Below, piece after piece: positions 61,222 to 64,000 of a stretch of DNA of 64,000 nt. Position 1 is the stretch's first letter; the number at the start of each line of letters is the position of its first letter. The stretch lies in assembly GCA_001295865.1 (NCBI GenBank), contig LJHW01000035.1:19021-83020 (forward strand), read 5' to 3'. This stretch comes from a beta proteobacterium AAP65. Its GTDB lineage: Bacteria; Pseudomonadota; Gammaproteobacteria; Burkholderiales; Burkholderiaceae_C. The position numbers and the translations under genes were made by a program. The notes under the pieces were generated by a model. It was not told the DNA's origin. It did no database searches and worked only from the letters and a program-made list of their open reading frames with translations.

Positions 61222-64000
61222 TCAGGCGCGCTCGAGGTGGGCGCGCACCGTCTCCAGCAGCGTCTCCAGCGACAGCGGCTTGGTCAGGTAGGCGGCGAAG
61301 CCCGCCGCGTGCGCGGCCTCGATGTCTTCCTGCAGCGCGTTGGCGCTCACGGCCAGCACGGGCGTGGCGGCCAGCGCCGGCATCTGCCGCAAGTGGCGCA
61401 GCACGGCAAACCCGTCCATCTCGGGCAGGTGGATGTCCAGCAGCACCAGCGCCGGCGCCTGCGCCTGCGCCAGGCGCAGGCCTTCGCTGGGCGTGGCGGC
61501 GCAGTGCAGCTGCACGCCGGGCAAGCGCGCCAGCATGGCCTCCATCAACGCCACGTTGACGGGGTTGTCTTCGATGTAGAGCACGGTTTGCACCGGCTGC
61601 GCCGCCTCGGCGGCCGTGGGGTCGGCGGCCGCCGGGCCACTCGGCGCCAGGGCCTGCACTTCGAGGCGGGCGCCATCCCGCGGCAGGCGCAGCCAGAAGG
61701 TGCTGCCTTCGCCGGGCACGCTCTGCACCCCGATCTGCCCGCCCATGGCCAGCACGAGGCGGCGGCTGATGGCCAGGCCGATGCCGGTGCCCTCGATGCC
61801 CGATTGCGCCGCCCCCAGGCGTTCAAAAGGCTGGAACAGGCGCGCCTGCTCGTCGGGGGTGAGACCGCGGCCGCTGTCGCGCACGCCCAGCCACAGCTCT
61901 TGCCCTTCGGCGCGCCAGCACACCGCCACCTCACCACCCGGGCGGTTGTACTTGATGGCATTGCCCAGCAGGTTCAGCAGCACCTGCTTGAGGCGGCGGC
62001 GGTCGGCGCGCACCTGCAGGCCTTCCAGGCCGCCGGGCGTGGGGCGCAAGACCACGCCCAGGCTCTGCGCCAGGGCCTGCACCAGCGCCAGGCATTCATC
62101 CACCAGTTCGCCCGGGGCCAGCGCCTGCATTTCCAGAGAAAGTTCACCGGCCTCGATGCGGCCGAGGTCGAGGATCTCGTTGATCAGGCTCAGCAGGTGG
62201 TCGGCACCGCGCAGCATCTCGCGCACCCAGGTCTGCTGGTGCGGCACCAGCGCGGCCTCGGTGTCGGATTCGAGCAGCTGCCCGAAGCCCAGCACCGCGT
62301 TCAGCGGCGTGCGCAGCTCGTGCGACATCTGCGAGAGGAACTGCGACTTCGCCCGGTTCGCGTCCTCGGCCTCGTCACGTGCCGCGATGAGCGCGGCTTC
62401 GGCCTGCTTGCGCGCGGTGATGTCCACGCCAAAGGCGTAGCAGGTCTGGCGTCCGCCGGCCTGGCGCGGTGCCGTCACCCGGGTCACCTCCATCACCAGG
62501 TGGTGGCCTTCGGGCCCCTGCTTGAAGCTGACTTCGGTGACCGAAGCCTCGCCACGGTGCGCACGCTGGATGGCGGCTTCCACCGGCCCGGCGCGCTCGT
62601 CCCCCAGCACCTCGCGCACGGTGCGGCCGATGGCCGCATCGCGTGACAGGCCCCAAACTTCGAGCAGCCGGTCGTTGATGTAGGTGTAGCGCAGCGCTTC
62701 GTCGGTGGCGGCGATGTAGCCCGGAAAGGCCCCCAGCAGCGCCCCCAGCTCGGCCGAGCTTTCGCGCAGCGCGGCTTCGGCGCGCTTGCGCTGCGTGATG
62801 TCGAGCGTGAAGCCGTAGACCACGGGCTCGCCGCTCAACGGGTCGGTGCCGGGCACCATGCGCACCTGCAGGTCCACCGGCTCGCTGCCGGCGGCCAGGT
62901 GCACGCGGTGTTCGTAGCTTTGCGCTTCGCCCGCGAGCACCCGTTCGACCAGGGGCCCCAGCGTGGCTGCGCGTTCTGCGCCCAGCACCTCGCCGATGCT
63001 GCGTCCGACGATCGCATCGGCCGCGCAGCCCAACAGCGCGGCCAGACGGTCGTTGACGTAGGTGTAGCGGTGGTGGCGGTCGAGCCGGCTGATGAAGCCC
63101 GGGAAGTTGAGCAGCAGCGCCCGCTGTTCGGCCTCGCTGGCCACCAGCGCGCTGCGGCTGCGTTCTTCTTCGGTGACGTCGCGCGTGACCATCACCACCT
63201 GTTGCACCTGCCCGCTGGCGTCCTTCTGCGGGAAGTAATGGGTCTCGATGACGCAGCCCGGCCGCGATGCGCGCGGGTCGGGGCTGCGCGCGCTGCGGGT
63301 TTCGCCGGTGGCCATGCACGCGCGCATCGCCTGCAAGCGCTCTTCGGTGACGCGGTGCGAGAGCACTTCGCTGGGCAGCCGCCCGAGCGCCGCCTCGCGT
63401 GGCACGCGCGAGGCGCGGCACCAGGCGTCATTGACGAGCAGGTAGCGCTCCTGGCGGTCGACCACCGACACCACGTCGGTGATGGCGTTGACGGCCAACT
63501 CGTAATGGCGCAGCGCGGCTTCGGTGCCGCGGCGCTGCGTGATGTCGTTCCAAACGCCCACCGAACCCACCTTCGCCCCCTGTGCATCGAAAAGCGCCGT
63601 GGCGGTGCACACGCAATGCACGCGCTGGCCGTCGGCCCGCTGCAGGGTCAACTCGTAGTGGCCGGGTGCGCCCGAGGCACGTTGCGCCAGTTCGCCCTGC
63701 AGGGCCGCGAGCTCTTCGGGGGCCACGAAATCGTGCACCCGGCGACCGATGAGCGTTTCGCGCGGCTCGCCGAGCAAACGCGCCATGGCGGGGTTGAGCT
63801 CGGTGGTGCGCGCGTCGTTGTCGATGAACCAGTAACCCTGCTGGGTGGTTTGCAGCAGCTGTGTCAGCAGCCGGTGCTGGTCGGCCAGTCGCTGCGTGGC
63901 GTCGTCGGCGCGCAGGCGGCTGAGCTGGGCTTCGTTGGCGCGGTGGTTCTCCGCCAGCCGCAGCCGCACCCCTTCGCGCACCATCTGTTGCGCGCGGCGC
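61222..64000 (-). CDS. Multi-PAS hybrid sensor histidine kinase, N-terminus cut by window edge
   Basis: About 925 residues are visible. At least four PAS domains occur in series, with PAS-type segments at FIDNDARTTELNPAMARLLGEP, VVDRQERYLLVNDAWCR, ISRLDRHHRYTYVNDRLAALLG and IAATDEALRYTYINDRLLEVWG. Then come HisKA (SQMSHELRTPLNAVLG), HATPase (NLLGNAIKYN, RDSGRGL, GTGIGLAISRR) and a receiver (VLLDIHLPEMDG). The frame is open to position 64000 without a stop, so an upstream sensor part is probably missing. Cytoplasmic as far as seen. It converges on the glucan locus. Confidence 0.88.
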   Translation of the reverse strand, partial: RRAQQMVREGVRLRLAENHRANEAQLSRLRADDATQRLADQHRLLTQLLQTTQQGYWFIDNDARTTELNPAMARLLGEPRETLIGRRVHDFVAPEELAALQGELAQRASGAPGHYELTLQRADGQRVHCVCTATALFDAQGAKVGSVGVWNDITQRRGTEAALRHYELAVNAITDVVSVVDRQERYLLVNDAWCRASRVPREAALGRLPSEVLSHRVTEERLQAMRACMATGETRSARSPDPRASRPGCVIETHYFPQKDASGQVQQVVMVTRDVTEEERSRSALVASEAEQRALLLNFPGFISRLDRHHRYTYVNDRLAALLGCAADAIVGRSIGEVLGAERAATLGPLVERVLAGEAQSYEHRVHLAAGSEPVDLQVRMVPGTDPLSGEPVVYGFTLDITQRKRAEAALRESSAELGALLGAFPGYIAATDEALRYTYINDRLLEVWGLSRDAAIGRTVREVLGDERAGPVEAAIQRAHRGEASVTEVSFKQGPEGHHLVMEVTRVTAPRQAGGRQTCYAFGVDITARKQAEAALIAARDEAEDANRAKSQFLSQMSHELRTPLNAVLGFGQLLESDTEAALVPHQQTWVREMLRGADHLLSLINEILDLGRIEAGELSLEMQALAPGELVDECLALVQALAQSLGVVLRPTPGGLEGLQVRADRRRLKQVLLNLLGNAIKYNRPGGEVAVCWRAEGQELWLGVRDSGRGLTPDEQARLFQPFERLGAAQSGIEGTGIGLAISRRLVLAMGGQIGVQSVPGEGSTFWLRLPRDGARLEVQALAPSGPAAADPTAAEAAQPVQTVLYIEDNPVNVALMEAMLARLPGVQLHCAATPSEGLRLAQAQAPALVLLDIHLPEMDGFAVLRHLRQMPALAATPVLAVSANALQEDIEAAHAAGFAAYLTKPLSLETLLETVRAHLERA

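Noticed and set aside
41890..61222. Glucan locus as a recently acquired island
   Set aside because: No integrase, tRNA, direct repeats or base-composition change is visible at either edge. Codon style matches the flanking genes, so transfer cannot be argued from this window.

Overview
The window is very GC-rich DNA with short intergenic gaps and many 4-bp ATGA or GTGA gene overlaps. The gene content (a PEP-CTERM protein, DbpA, SlyX, a SUV3-type helicase, a B12-type radical SAM protein, many PAS/GGDEF/EAL proteins) suggests a free-living betaproteobacterium of the order Burkholderiales, near Rubrivivax, Roseateles or Rhizobacter. This placement is an inference from gene content. No tRNA, rRNA, CRISPR array, insertion sequence or prophage was recognised, and no intergenic stretch exceeds 300 bases.

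Region 1 (1-16 kb) is mostly housekeeping: an AhpD-like protein, a DUF3149 membrane peptide, the ribosome-assembly GTPase YlqF, an orphan ModA-like binding protein, two convergent S9 serine peptidases with SlyX and a strong terminator between them, a DUF1275 membrane protein coupled to a SNF2 helicase, YciH/SUI1, a MipA-type outer-membrane protein, an orphan ParA ATPase, and a CheX-like/CheY-like pair.

Region 2 (16-42 kb) carries an overlapping operon of SUV3 helicase, phosphodiester glycosidase and YgjP metalloprotease. It also holds c-di-GMP and two-component signalling proteins, DbpA, a PadR-membrane protein-esterase operon with a visible PadR-type operator, a radical SAM/2OG-oxygenase pair, a PspC protein, two alpha/beta hydrolases, and a cNMP-patatin protein coupled to a CoA-transferase/GNAT fusion.

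Region 3 (41.9-61.2 kb) is the highlight: a compact beta-1,3-glucan (laminarin-type) utilisation locus. A LacI-family regulator precedes GH1, GH16, GH17, GH17, a GPH sugar symporter fused to a GH17 domain, a lipoprotein GH16 and a PEP-CTERM protein. On the other strand are a porin-like outer-membrane protein, a GH17 lipoprotein with a C-terminal binding-like module, and a GH30. GH81 and a large repeat-containing lipoprotein follow on the plus strand. Four identical copies of the 14-bp palindrome TGAAAGCGCTTTCA sit just downstream of sigma-70-like -10 elements at the four transcription units, which defines a local LacI regulon. A coherent model is as follows. Secreted GH81, GH16 and GH17 cut the polymer outside or in the periplasm, and the porin admits oligosaccharides. 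The GPH-GH17 fusion imports them and begins hydrolysis at the inner face. Leaderless (signal-less) GH17, GH16, GH30 and GH1 enzymes finish them to glucose. No TonB-dependent SusC/SusD pair is present.

The window ends inside a large multi-PAS hybrid histidine kinase on the minus strand.
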